Of a stretch of DNA of 16,808 bases, positions 7,591 through 15,622 are shown one piece after another (within the stretch, counting starts at the first letter, position 1; each line of letters begins with the position of its first letter). The position numbers and the translations under genes were made by a program. The stretch is from contig JBDZVI010000065.1 in assembly GCA_040255585.1 (NCBI GenBank), forward strand, positions 1-16,808, given 5' to 3'. The DNA comes from JAAYYF01 sp040255585 (GTDB lineage: Bacteria > Deinococcota > Deinococci > Deinococcales > Trueperaceae). Below the pieces are notes generated by a model. It was not told the origin of the DNA. It saw nothing but the letters and a program-made list of their open reading frames with translations, and searched no databases.

Positions 7591-8817
7591 ATGCGGAACG
7601 GCTCAACCAGCGCACTCGGTCGCGAGAAGATCCGGTTACTCAACCAGAGCGCGATCATCAACGCGATCCACAGGTCCAGGAAGGTCTCGAGGACCGACCT
7701 TGCCGCGCAGTTGCGTCTCAGCCCAGCCGCCGTCACGAACCTGACGGCCTCCCTCATCGACGCCGGGCTCGTCGTCGAGGTCGAAGTGGGCGAGTCCCAA
7801 TCGGTGGGGCGCAAACCCATCCTGCTCGGCATCAACTACGACCACTCCTACGTGGTGGGCGCCAAGGTGATGCCCGACGCCATCGTGGCGTCGTTGACGA
7901 ACCTCAACGCCGACGTGCTCGGCACCGTACGCGTCCCGCTCGCCGACTCGGCGGTCGGCACGGTCGCCGCCGCCGTGGTCGCTTCCAAGGCCGAACTCTG
8001 CGGCAAGCTCGGCGTGTCCGCTCACCGCGTGGCCGGACTGGGTGTCAGCCTGCCCGGTGTCGTCGATTACCTGACGGGGATCGTCAGGCACTCGGACCTG
8101 CTCGGTTGGCACGACGTTCGGCTCGCCGAGGAGCTCCACGCAGTGGCGGGTCTATCCGCCGTGGTCGAGAACGACGTTAACGCCCTCGCCGCCGCCCAGA
8201 GCTGGTTCGGCCTCGGGCGGGCGCACGACTCCTTCCTGACCGTCACCATGGGGCGCGGGGTCGGTCTGGGCATCGTGATCGGCGGCGCCATCTACCGCGG
8301 TCCGCGCGGCGGCGCCGGCGAGGTCGGGCACACCCGCTGTACCCCTATCGCCCCGCGCGTCATGCGGCCTGGCACCACGACCCTGGAGGAGCGGCTCGGC
8401 GACGCAGGCCTGCTGGCCGAAGCCGGTCGCGTCATCCCCGGGTTTCCCGAGGGCGCGCGTCCGGAGGCGCTCACAGCTCTGGCCGAGCGGGGCGACCCTG
8501 CGGCCATCGACCTGCTCGCCGACGCCGGCGAATGCCTCGGCGTAGCGCTGAGCGACCTTGTCAACCTCTTCGCGCCTACCCTCGTCATCCTCGGCGGGGA
8601 AGGCCTGCGCAACTCGAAGCACTTCCTGCCCCACGTACGACCGGCGCTCGAACAGCACGCCTTCGGCGGTCTAGCCGAGGGCCTCGAGCTGATCGTCGAC
8701 TCGTGGGGCGACGACGCGTGGGCACGCGGGGCCGCCGGCCTCGCCGCAGCACGCTTCCTCGAGGCCGCGACCGAGCCGTTGCCGGCGCTGCAGACCGGGC
8801 CCGGTCTCGCACGATGA
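7591..8817 (+). CDS. ROK-family transcriptional repressor (NagC/Mlc/XylR type)
   Basis: This 408-residue protein has an N-terminal winged helix (about 12-72), with KVSRTDLAAQLRLSPAAVTN as helix-turn-helix and VGRKP in the wing. A ROK sugar-sensing domain follows. ENDVN (E193, N194, D195) and GEVGH (E244, H247) are the usual sugar contacts. The zinc site is lost: counting from H247, the three cysteines of the usual CxCGxxGC block fall on V257, R259 and T264 without any gap. It is the first gene after a good promoter and lies 56 bases before the sugar-binding protein, so it probably controls the operon and itself in response to the imported sugar or its product. The ligand is not readable from sequence. 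An in-frame ATG overlapping its stop (8814) leads into the next gene. Confidence 0.92.
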   Translation: MRNGSTSALGREKIRLLNQSAIINAIHRSRKVSRTDLAAQLRLSPAAVTNLTASLIDAGLVVEVEVGESQSVGRKPILLGINYDHSYVVGAKVMPDAIVASLTNLNADVLGTVRVPLADSAVGTVAAAVVASKAELCGKLGVSAHRVAGLGVSLPGVVDYLTGIVRHSDLLGWHDVRLAEELHAVAGLSAVVENDVNALAAAQSWFGLGRAHDSFLTVTMGRGVGLGIVIGGAIYRGPRGGAGEVGHTRCTPIAPRVMRPGTTTLEERLGDAGLLAEAGRVIPGFPEGARPEALTALAERGDPAAIDLLADAGECLGVALSDLVNLFAPTLVILGGEGLRNSKHFLPHVRPALEQHAFGGLAEGLELIVDSWGDDAWARGAAGLAAARFLEAATEPLPALQTGPGLAR

Positions 8818-8873
8818 CGGCTCGTCGGCGACGACTCAGCAGCAAGAAGCCCAGCGAGGCGAAGGAGGAACTC

Positions 8874-10124
8874 ATGAAGAGGCACAAGGCAAGCCGTTGG
8901 ATGACGAGGTTGGCGTTCGCGCTGGCGCTCGGCCTGGCCGCGTTCGGCACGGCGCAGACGGTCAACTACTTCTCGTTCACGACTGGCTCGGACAAGCTGG
9001 ACGTGCTCGAGCACCTCATAGACGTGTTCGAGTCGGAGAACCCAGGCATCACGATCAACTACACGACCGCCGACTTCGGCTCGTACTTCACGAAGCTCCA
9101 GACCGACTTCGCGGCCGGCACCTCGCCCGACGTCTTCGAGCTCAACTACGAGAACTTCGTCACCTTCGCCTCCCGCGGAACGTTGCGCGACCTGCGCCCG
9201 GACATCGCTAGCAGCAGCCTGATCGGCGACGGAACCTTCTATCCCGCCGCCCTCGACGCCTTCGCCTACGACGGTGCCCAGCTCGGGCTGCCGATCACGT
9301 TCTCCACGGTGCTCCTCATCTACAACAAGGACATGTTCGACGCGGCCGGCGTGAGCTACCCGACGGACGACTGGACGTGGGACGACGTCATCGCGGCAGG
9401 CAAGGCCATCAGCGACCCGGCCAACCGCGTCTGGGGCATCTCCCAGCCCGTGCAGTTCTGGGAGTTCTACAAAGCGGCCGCCCAGGCGGGCGGGGGCCTC
9501 ACCGTGACCCCCACCGTGCAGATCGACACCCCGGAGAACCGCGCGGCGGCGCACTACCTGGTCGACAAGGTGCAACTCCACCACATCATGCCCACGGACG
9601 CTGAGATGAGCGGCGTCGGCGACATCGACCTGTTCCTCAACCAACAGCTCGGCATGATCGTCACGGGCATCTGGATGTTCGACAACTTCGTCACGAACGC
9701 CACCTTCAACTGGGATGTCGCGGTCGAGCCGGGCGGGGTGCAGAAGGCAACGCACTTCTTCTCCAACGCCGCCGTCGTATCGAGCCAGAGCAAGGTGCCC
9801 GACGCCGCCTATAAATGGGTCGAGTTCCTCGCTGCTCATCCGGCCGTCGTACAGGCGCGCATCGAGACGAACTGGGAACTCTCGGCCCTCTCGCTCGAGC
9901 AGGCCGACGCGCTCGAGCCGTACCTCGCCAAGCCCGTTCCGGCGAACCGCGAAGCCGTCTTCGAGTCGCTCGCCTACGCCGTCAACCCGCCCGTCGTCGA
10001 GAACCAGCCAGAGCTCCAGGACATCGTCAACCAGGAACTCGAGGCCGCGCGCCTCGGCACCAAGACCGTCGAACAGGCCCTGCAGGACGCGCAGAAGCGT
10101 GTCGAGGCGCTGGTAGGCCGGTAG
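8874..10124 (+). CDS. ABC sugar transporter, periplasmic substrate-binding protein
   Basis: This 416-residue protein of the MalE/UgpB-like family 1 binding proteins catches sugar outside the membrane and delivers it to the permease pair. Residues 1-28 form a signal peptide: KRHK, then LAFALALGLAAF, then a GTA/Q or TAQ/T cleavage site. No lipobox cysteine is present, so it should be a soluble periplasmic protein. The mature protein has the typical SPDVFELNYENFVTFASRG and LPITFSTVLLIYNKDMF motifs and is rich in Trp, Phe and Tyr, as in carbohydrate binders. AAGGAGG at 8862-8868 gives a 5-base spacing and decides the start at 8874. A further in-frame ATG at 8814 overlaps the ROK stop and would add 20 basic residues ahead of the signal peptide. 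A strong hairpin follows downstream. Confidence 0.93.
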   Translation: MKRHKASRWMTRLAFALALGLAAFGTAQTVNYFSFTTGSDKLDVLEHLIDVFESENPGITINYTTADFGSYFTKLQTDFAAGTSPDVFELNYENFVTFASRGTLRDLRPDIASSSLIGDGTFYPAALDAFAYDGAQLGLPITFSTVLLIYNKDMFDAAGVSYPTDDWTWDDVIAAGKAISDPANRVWGISQPVQFWEFYKAAAQAGGGLTVTPTVQIDTPENRAAAHYLVDKVQLHHIMPTDAEMSGVGDIDLFLNQQLGMIVTGIWMFDNFVTNATFNWDVAVEPGGVQKATHFFSNAAVVSSQSKVPDAAYKWVEFLAAHPAVVQARIETNWELSALSLEQADALEPYLAKPVPANREAVFESLAYAVNPPVVENQPELQDIVNQELEAARLGTKTVEQALQDAQKRVEALVGR

Positions 10125-10178
10125 AGCTGGCGGCGTCGGGCCTGCGGGTGCCCGGCCACAGGCAGTTCTAGCCGAGAC

Positions 10179-10190
10179 GTTAGGACTAAC
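10179..10190. repeat. Short palindrome GTTAGGACTAAC
   Basis: Two 5-base arms, GTTAG and CTAAC, flank GA in the gap between the binding-protein and GH31 genes. It might be a half-size operator, but I find no second copy near the ROK promoter, so function is open. Confidence 0.25.
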
Positions 10191-10198
10191 CGCCCGAC

Positions 10199-10229
10199 GG
10201 GGGCGCCGCCGTTGGTGCGCGGCGCCCCC
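10199..10229 (+). promoter_or_regulatory. Strong intercistronic hairpin after the binding-protein gene
   Basis: GGGGGCGCCGC (10199-10209) pairs perfectly with GCGGCGCCCCC (10219-10229) over a 9-base loop. The 11-bp stem is all GC and has no T-tract. It lies 74 bases after the binding-protein stop and 24 bases before the GH31 start. Such hairpins in sugar-importer operons protect the upstream mRNA or partly stop transcription, raising binding protein over permeases; that reading is by analogy. Confidence 0.65.
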
Positions 10230-10253
10230 CACCGCCAGGAGGCTGAACGCCCG

Positions 10254-12770
10254 ATGATCGTGCACGATCCGTTCGGTAACGACGACCCTTACAAGAGCAG
10301 TCCTGCCGAGCGCTTCCCACGCGACCCGGCGCCAGGCGACGCCGTACAGGTCGGCTTCCGTGTGCCCGCCGGCGCGCGCGAGGCCTGGGCGGAGGTCAAG
10401 CATGCCAGGCCAGGTGGCCAGACCGACACGAGGCGCGCCGTTGCAACGAGGCTCGCCGGCGACGCGTGGGCGGTCGATCTCGGCGCCTTCGCCGACGGAG
10501 CGGTGGAGTACGTCTTGCGCGCCGTGGCGGACGGACAAGCTGGCTCGGACGTCGGGTCGGGCGCGTGGTCGAGCTCCGGGTCGCGCGCCGGGGAAGATCC
10601 CGGATCAGGCCCGGCATCGAGGGCCGCGGACGACCCCATCAGCGCCGGCCCATATCGCTTCGACGTCGGCTCATGGACGACCGTGACGGGGATAGGTGAG
10701 ACCAGCGCACCGGGAGGCGAGGTGCGGGTCAGGCTCGCTACCGACCGCGGCAGCGCGTGGCTCGCGCTCACGTTCCCGACGGACGGGGCTTGCCGACTCG
10801 GGCTGACGCGCGCTCAACCTCTCCATGCTGCGCACGGTGCGGCCGGTCGAGTGCGCGAGGACGAACACGGCTTCATCATCGAGGGCCCGGGCATCGTCCT
10901 GCGCGTGAACCGTGCTGACCTGACGCTCACCGCAGCCAGGCCGGAGGTGCCCGACGTCGCCCTGTTCTCGGGCGGCCTGCGCTTCAGCTGGCTCGAGCGC
11001 GACGGCGTGGCGAGCACCACCGTCGTCACGAACTTCCAGACGGGCGAGGGGGAGGCCATCTACGGCCTCGGGGAGCGCTTCGTGGACGCGGATCGCAACG
11101 GCCAGCGCTGGGACGTGCGCGTCTACGAGGAGTACAAGGAGCAACGCAAGCGGACCTATATCCCTATCCCGCTGCTCGTCTCGGAGCGGAGCTACGGCTT
11201 GTGGCTCGACGCTCCGGAACCGAGCTATCTTGATCTCACAGAACGAGCGGCCGAATGGACCATCGACCGGCTGAACGTCGAGCCGGACGGCTCCGCGCGA
11301 AGCCTGCTCGACCTCGTCGTCTTCGTGGCCGAGGAGCCGTACGGGGTCACCGCGGCCTTCACGCGCCTCACGGGCCGGCCCGCCGTTCCGCCGACGTGGG
11401 CCTTCGGGCCGTGGATGTCGGCCAACACGTGGAACTCGCAAGCGCTGGTCGAGGAGGTCGTGGCGCGCACGCTCGCGGAGGACGTGCCCGCCTCCGTGGT
11501 CGTCATCGAGGCGTGGAGCGACGAGGCGACCTTCTATATCTTCAACGACGCCGAGTACGAACCCAAGGCGAACGGCGCCGCGCACGGGCTCGCGGACTTT
11601 CGGTTCACAGGCAGGTGGCCCGACCCCAAAGGCATGGTGGACTGGTGTCACGAGAACGGCGTGCGCGTCGTGCTCTGGCAGATCCCCGTTCACAAGCGGC
11701 TCGGCGAGCCCCACGCACAGCACGACCTCGACGGCCAGTACATGATCGACAACGGCCTCGCCATCCTCGACCCCGACGGCACCCCGTACCGGAACAAGGG
11801 CTGGTGGTTCACGGACGCGCTCGTCGCCGACTTCTCCAACCCCGCCACGCACGACTTCTGGTTCGGCAGGCGGCGCTACCTGTTCGAGGAGCTCGGCATA
11901 GACGGCATGAAGACGGACGGCGGCGAGCACCTGTGGGGGAGAGACCTGAGGTCCCACGACGGCCGGCGCGGCCTCGAGCTCTTCAACACTTACGTCAACG
12001 ACTACGTGGGGGCCTACCACTCGTTCATACAGCGGGTGACGGGCGGCGACGGCGTCACGTTCTCCCGCTCGGGCTACACGGGCGCGCAGCGCTTCCCCAT
12101 CCACTGGGCGGGCGACGAGGACAGCACGTGGAACGCCTACCGCGCCTCGGTGCGGGCCGGCCTCGCGGCCGGCGTGAGCGGCATCGGCATGTGGGCGTGG
12201 GACCTGGCCGGGTTCAGCGGCGAGATCCCGCCCGCCGACCTCTACATGCGCTCCGCCGCCATGGCGGCCTTCTGCCCCATCATGCAGTTCCACTCCGAGC
12301 CGCACGGGGCCACCGAGCGGCGCGACAGGACTCCGTGGAACATCGCCGAGCGCCACGGCGACCCGAACGCGTTGAAGGTCTACCGTCGCTACGCGCACCT
12401 GCGCATGCGCCTGCGCGACTACCTACACGGCGAAGCGGAGGCGGCCGCAGCCGCCGGACTGCCGCTCATGCGCTACCCGGCGCTCGCCTACCCCGATAGG
12501 CACGACTTCCTGGCGGCCGACGAGTACGCCTACCTGCTTGGCAGGGACCTGCTCGTGGCTCCCGTCACGGAACGCGGCGTGGAGACGCGCGAGGTCAGGC
12601 TGCCGCCCGGTGCTTGGGTCGACCTATGGTCGGGCAGCGAACTGGCCGGTGACCGTGTGTTCCACGCCCCTGCGACGCTCGACACCATCCCCGTCTTCGT
12701 GTGCGCCGACAGCGAGCGCTTGGCGTTCCTGCTGAGCTCAGCCTCCGGCTTGCCGGGAAGCGGCGCCTAA
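10254..12770 (+). CDS. GH31 family glycosidase (alpha-glucosidase type)
   Basis: This 838-residue enzyme lacks a signal peptide, so it is cytoplasmic. The GH31 barrel carries the nucleophile D555 in GMKTDGGEHLW and the acid/base D621 in HWAGDEDSTW, 66 residues apart as in E. coli YicI. The YGLGERF motif precedes the barrel. The family retains configuration and mostly cuts alpha-glucosidic or alpha-xylosidic bonds. Residues 94-132 form a Ser/Gly/Asp-rich linker inside the N-terminal beta domain, unusual for the family. AGGAGG at 10237-10242 supports the ATG at 10254; an upstream in-frame TTG at 10212 lies in a hairpin loop and is rejected. It stands 3 bases before the first permease gene. Coupled with a GH15 enzyme, the substrate is likely an alpha-glucan oligosaccharide, possibly cyclic (see findings). 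Family certain, specificity not. Confidence 0.93.
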   Translation: MIVHDPFGNDDPYKSSPAERFPRDPAPGDAVQVGFRVPAGAREAWAEVKHARPGGQTDTRRAVATRLAGDAWAVDLGAFADGAVEYVLRAVADGQAGSDVGSGAWSSSGSRAGEDPGSGPASRAADDPISAGPYRFDVGSWTTVTGIGETSAPGGEVRVRLATDRGSAWLALTFPTDGACRLGLTRAQPLHAAHGAAGRVREDEHGFIIEGPGIVLRVNRADLTLTAARPEVPDVALFSGGLRFSWLERDGVASTTVVTNFQTGEGEAIYGLGERFVDADRNGQRWDVRVYEEYKEQRKRTYIPIPLLVSERSYGLWLDAPEPSYLDLTERAAEWTIDRLNVEPDGSARSLLDLVVFVAEEPYGVTAAFTRLTGRPAVPPTWAFGPWMSANTWNSQALVEEVVARTLAEDVPASVVVIEAWSDEATFYIFNDAEYEPKANGAAHGLADFRFTGRWPDPKGMVDWCHENGVRVVLWQIPVHKRLGEPHAQHDLDGQYMIDNGLAILDPDGTPYRNKGWWFTDALVADFSNPATHDFWFGRRRYLFEELGIDGMKTDGGEHLWGRDLRSHDGRRGLELFNTYVNDYVGAYHSFIQRVTGGDGVTFSRSGYTGAQRFPIHWAGDEDSTWNAYRASVRAGLAAGVSGIGMWAWDLAGFSGEIPPADLYMRSAAMAAFCPIMQFHSEPHGATERRDRTPWNIAERHGDPNALKVYRRYAHLRMRLRDYLHGEAEAAAAAGLPLMRYPALAYPDRHDFLAADEYAYLLGRDLLVAPVTERGVETREVRLPPGAWVDLWSGSELAGDRVFHAPATLDTIPVFVCADSERLAFLLSSASGLPGSGA

Positions 12771-12773
12771 GCC

Positions 12774-13643
12774 ATGTACGAGCGCGGTTGGCGGCGCGCC
12801 GGGGTGCTGGCGCTCTTCCTCGGACCGAGCCTCATCGGCCTACTGGCGTTCACGGTAGGGCCCATGCTGACGTCGCTCGGGCTGTCTTTCACGAACTGGG
12901 ACCTGCTGACCCCGGCGAAGTTCGTGGGCGGCGCCAACTACCAGCGGCTCATCTCGGACGCCGAGTTCTGGCACACGCTCAAGAACACCTTGACGTTCCT
13001 CCTCGGTTACGTGCCGCTAGTGATGTGCATCGGGCTGCTCGTCGCCGTGCTCCTCAACAGCGCCATCCCGTTAAGCCACGCGTTCCGCGTCATGTACTTC
13101 GTTCCAGTCGTCACGTCGTGGGTGGCCGTCGCGCTCGTGTGGAAGTGGCTTTACAACCCCGTGTACGGGCTGGTGAACAACGCGCTCTCGGCCATCGGCG
13201 TCGCGGGTCCGGCGTGGCTCTTCGATCCGAACTGGGCCATGCCGGCCGTGATCCTGACGAGCGTGTGGAAGGACACGGGCTTCGTCATGATCATCATGCT
13301 CGCCGGTCTGCAGGGCATCCCGCGCGAGTACTACGAGGCGGCAAGCATCGACGGCGCGACGCGCGCCCAATCGCTATGGTCGATCACCATCCCGCTCCTC
13401 GCCCCGACCCTCGTGTTCTGCCTCAGCATCAGCCTCATAGGCTCGTTCCAAGTGTTCGACCAGGTGTACGTGATGACGGACGGCGGACCGGCGGGCGCCA
13501 CCATGGTCCTCGTCGAGCGGATCGTCTCGCACGCGTTCTCCTACAGCCGGATGGGCTACGCTTCCGCGCTCTCGTGGGTCTTGTTCCTGATCATCTTCGT
13601 GGTGACCGTGGTCTTCTACCAGCTGAGGCGGTGGAGGGCGTGA
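12774..13643 (+). CDS. ABC sugar transporter permease, MalF/UgpA type
   Basis: This 289-residue inner-membrane protein has about six hydrophobic segments, the first at about 10-30 (VLALFLGPSLIGLLAF). The EAA loop that docks the ATPase begins at about E188 (EYYEAASIDGATRAQ, then IPLLAP). FTNWDLLTPAKFVGGANY after the first segment is typical of family-1 sugar permeases. It starts 3 bases after GH31 with only a weak GGGAAG upstream, so it depends on coupling. Its stop overlaps the second permease as GTGA. It forms the channel with the next gene product. Confidence 0.94.
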   Translation: MYERGWRRAGVLALFLGPSLIGLLAFTVGPMLTSLGLSFTNWDLLTPAKFVGGANYQRLISDAEFWHTLKNTLTFLLGYVPLVMCIGLLVAVLLNSAIPLSHAFRVMYFVPVVTSWVAVALVWKWLYNPVYGLVNNALSAIGVAGPAWLFDPNWAMPAVILTSVWKDTGFVMIIMLAGLQGIPREYYEAASIDGATRAQSLWSITIPLLAPTLVFCLSISLIGSFQVFDQVYVMTDGGPAGATMVLVERIVSHAFSYSRMGYASALSWVLFLIIFVVTVVFYQLRRWRA

Positions 13644-14539
13644 GGCAGGAGCTGCCGCCGGTGTCGGCCGGCACCCTCACGGGCGGTGCGCGCATAGGTC
13701 GACCCAACCGGCGCCGCTTCCCGCTGCGCACGGTCGTCCTCACCCTCGTGGCGCTCGCCGGCGGGCTCCTCATGATCACGCCGTTCCTGTGGGCGATAGG
13801 CACGTCGCTGAAGCCCAGCGGGGCGCTCCTCAGTCTGCCGCCGCAGCTCGTCCCGTCCGAGCCGACCGTCTCGGCCTACACGACCGTCATCACGCGCTTC
13901 CCGTTCTTGCGCGTCTTCGGCAACTCCCTGCTGGTGGCCATCGCCTCGACGCTCGGCCAGCTCGTCGTGTGTTCGATGTCAGGCTACGCCTTCGCGCGCT
14001 TCCGCTTCCCGGGCCGCGACGCGCTCTTCACCGTCTACCTCGCCACCCTCATGGTGCCGTTCGCCGTGGTGATCACGCCGCTGTTCATCTTCGTGACGCG
14101 CCTCGGGTGGGCGAACAGCTACGCCGGCCTCATCATCCCGGGCATGTTCAGCGCCTTCGGCACGTTCTTCATGCGCCAGTTCTTCCTCTCCATCCCGAGG
14201 GAGCTGGAGGAGGCGGCCACCATCGACGGCGCCTCCACCCTGGCTACCTTCTTCCGCGTAGTGCTCCCGATGACCGGGCCGGCGCTGGCGACGCTGACGG
14301 TCCTCTCGTTCATGGGGTCGTGGAACAGCTTCCTTTGGCCGCTCCTCATCATCAACGACCGCGCGCTCATGACGCTCCCCATCGCCCTCTCCACCCTACA
14401 GGGGCTCTACCCGGGGCAGACGCAGTGGAACGTCGTCATGGCCGGTACCGTGCTGGCCACCATCCCGACGATCATCGTCTTCCTCTTCGCCCAACGGTGG
14501 GTCATCGAGGGCGTGGCCGGGTCCGGGGTGAAGGGGTGA
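13640..14539 (+). CDS. ABC sugar transporter permease, MalG/UgpE type
   Basis: This 299-residue second half of the channel has about six membrane segments, beginning VVLTLVALAGGLLMITPFLWAIGTSLKP at about residues 32-60. The EAA loop is at about 188-210 (ELEEAATIDGAS, then VLPMTGPAL). The start is taken as the GTG at 13640 overlapping the first permease's stop (GTGA). A GTG at 13661, with AGGAG 9 bases upstream, is nearly as good and would give 292 residues; the first 30 residues are a non-conserved tail either way. Its own stop overlaps the GH15 start. No ATP-binding subunit follows, so the pair must use an ATPase encoded elsewhere. Confidence 0.93.
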   Translation: MRQELPPVSAGTLTGGARIGRPNRRRFPLRTVVLTLVALAGGLLMITPFLWAIGTSLKPSGALLSLPPQLVPSEPTVSAYTTVITRFPFLRVFGNSLLVAIASTLGQLVVCSMSGYAFARFRFPGRDALFTVYLATLMVPFAVVITPLFIFVTRLGWANSYAGLIIPGMFSAFGTFFMRQFFLSIPRELEEAATIDGASTLATFFRVVLPMTGPALATLTVLSFMGSWNSFLWPLLIINDRALMTLPIALSTLQGLYPGQTQWNVVMAGTVLATIPTIIVFLFAQRWVIEGVAGSGVKG

Positions 14540-15594
14540 ACGCCGACCAGGACGTGTCGACGATCCTCGCCGCCCAGGACGCGGGGGGCGCCTACCCGGC
14601 CGGCCCGGGCTTCTCGCAGTACCAGCAGTGCTGGTTGCGCGACGGCGCGTTCATCGCCCACGCCCTTGACCTCGTCGGTGAACATGGCAGCGTCGCGCGT
14701 TTCCACGCCTGGGCCGCGCGCTGCCTTGCGCCGCTCGGGCCGTACGTCCAGGAGCTGCGGGGGCGGCGCGAGGCAGGTGAGCCCATCACCGAGTTCGAGT
14801 TCCTGCCGGCGCGCTTCACGCTGGACGGTCGGTGGCTGAAGGACGGCTGGCCGAACTTCCAGCTCGACGGTTACGGACAGTGGCTGTGGAGCCTGGCCGG
14901 TCACCTGACAGCCACCGGCCAGACCGTCGTGCCGGCCGCCCTGGCTCCGGCCGTGACGGTAGTGGTGGATTACCTGGAGGCGTTCTGGAACGAGCCGTGC
15001 TACGACTCGTGGGAAGAGCACAGGAGCCAGCTCCATACGGCGACGTTGGCGTCGATCGCCGCCGGGTTGCGTGACATCGTCCCGTTGGTCGGTCCCGAGC
15101 TCGGGGCGCGGGCGGCCCGCGTTCATGCCGCGGCCCGCGCCTTCATCGAAGCGGAGTGCGTGGAGGGCGGCGCCTTCGTCAAGTACGTCAGGAACCCGGC
15201 CGTCGACGCGTCGTTGCTATGGCTCGCCACGCCCTTCGACCTCGTGAGTCCGACGGACGAACGCATGGAGCGGACCGTCGCGAGGATCGAGAGCGAGCTC
15301 CTGGGCGGCGGTCTGAGGCGGTACAGGGCCGATACCTATTACGGCGGCGGCGAGTGGGTGCTCCTGACGGCGTGGCTGGCGTGGCACAAGCGCCGGTTGG
15401 GGGACGATGCCAGCGCCGCACGCCTCCTCGCGTGGGTGGACGAGCAGCGGGGGAGCGACGGCGCGCTGCCCGAGCAGGTGCCCGGTGCCGACTGCCATCC
15501 GTACTTCCTCGACTACTGGACGACGAACTGGGGTCCTTCGGCCGGACCGTTGCTGTGGTCGCATGCGATGGTGGTCGCGGCTCGGGTAGGGTGA
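14536..15594 (+). CDS. Single-domain GH15 glucoamylase-like hydrolase
   Basis: This 352-residue protein is only the (alpha/alpha)6 barrel. The usual N-terminal beta-sandwich of bacterial GH15 enzymes, about 250 residues, is absent. GH15 motifs in order are CWLRDGAF, FQLDGYGQWLW, CYDSWEEH with the likely acid E160, YYGGGEW, and LPEQV with the likely base E313. The family inverts configuration and releases beta-glucose from non-reducing ends; members include glucoamylase, glucodextranase, trehalase and, as I recall, the Kribbella isomaltose glucohydrolase that is likewise a bare barrel. There is no signal peptide, so the substrate is imported first. The GTG start overlaps the permease stop (GTGA). 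It is the last gene of the operon. The reaction is probably release of glucose from a short alpha-glucoside such as isomaltose; which one is inference. Confidence 0.88.
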   Translation: MNADQDVSTILAAQDAGGAYPAGPGFSQYQQCWLRDGAFIAHALDLVGEHGSVARFHAWAARCLAPLGPYVQELRGRREAGEPITEFEFLPARFTLDGRWLKDGWPNFQLDGYGQWLWSLAGHLTATGQTVVPAALAPAVTVVVDYLEAFWNEPCYDSWEEHRSQLHTATLASIAAGLRDIVPLVGPELGARAARVHAAARAFIEAECVEGGAFVKYVRNPAVDASLLWLATPFDLVSPTDERMERTVARIESELLGGGLRRYRADTYYGGGEWVLLTAWLAWHKRRLGDDASAARLLAWVDEQRGSDGALPEQVPGADCHPYFLDYWTTNWGPSAGPLLWSHAMVVAARVG

Positions 15595-15622
15595 TGACCG
15601 AGTCTCGCTGAACCGGTCGCGG

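Noticed and set aside
7636..7638. Rare TTA leucine codon near the start of the ROK repressor
   Set aside because: A single rare codon; TTA-based control is a Streptomyces feature and nothing else here supports it.
10212..10253. Upstream TTG start for GH31
   Set aside because: It falls in the loop of the 11-bp hairpin and lacks a ribosome-binding site; AGGAGG supports the ATG at 10254.
8292..10538. 748-codon minus-strand frame across the repressor, binding-protein and GH31 genes
   Set aside because: It covers three well-supported genes on the + strand and has no motif; its length is explained by high GC.
10671..12398. 575-codon minus-strand frame opposite GH31
   Set aside because: Same cause: antisense of a GC-rich gene with conserved catalytic motifs on the + strand.
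12701..13639. Long N-terminal extension of the second permease (frame open from 12701)
   Set aside because: The extension lies over GH31 and the first permease in another frame and has Arg-rich nonsense composition; the real protein starts at the GTGA overlap.
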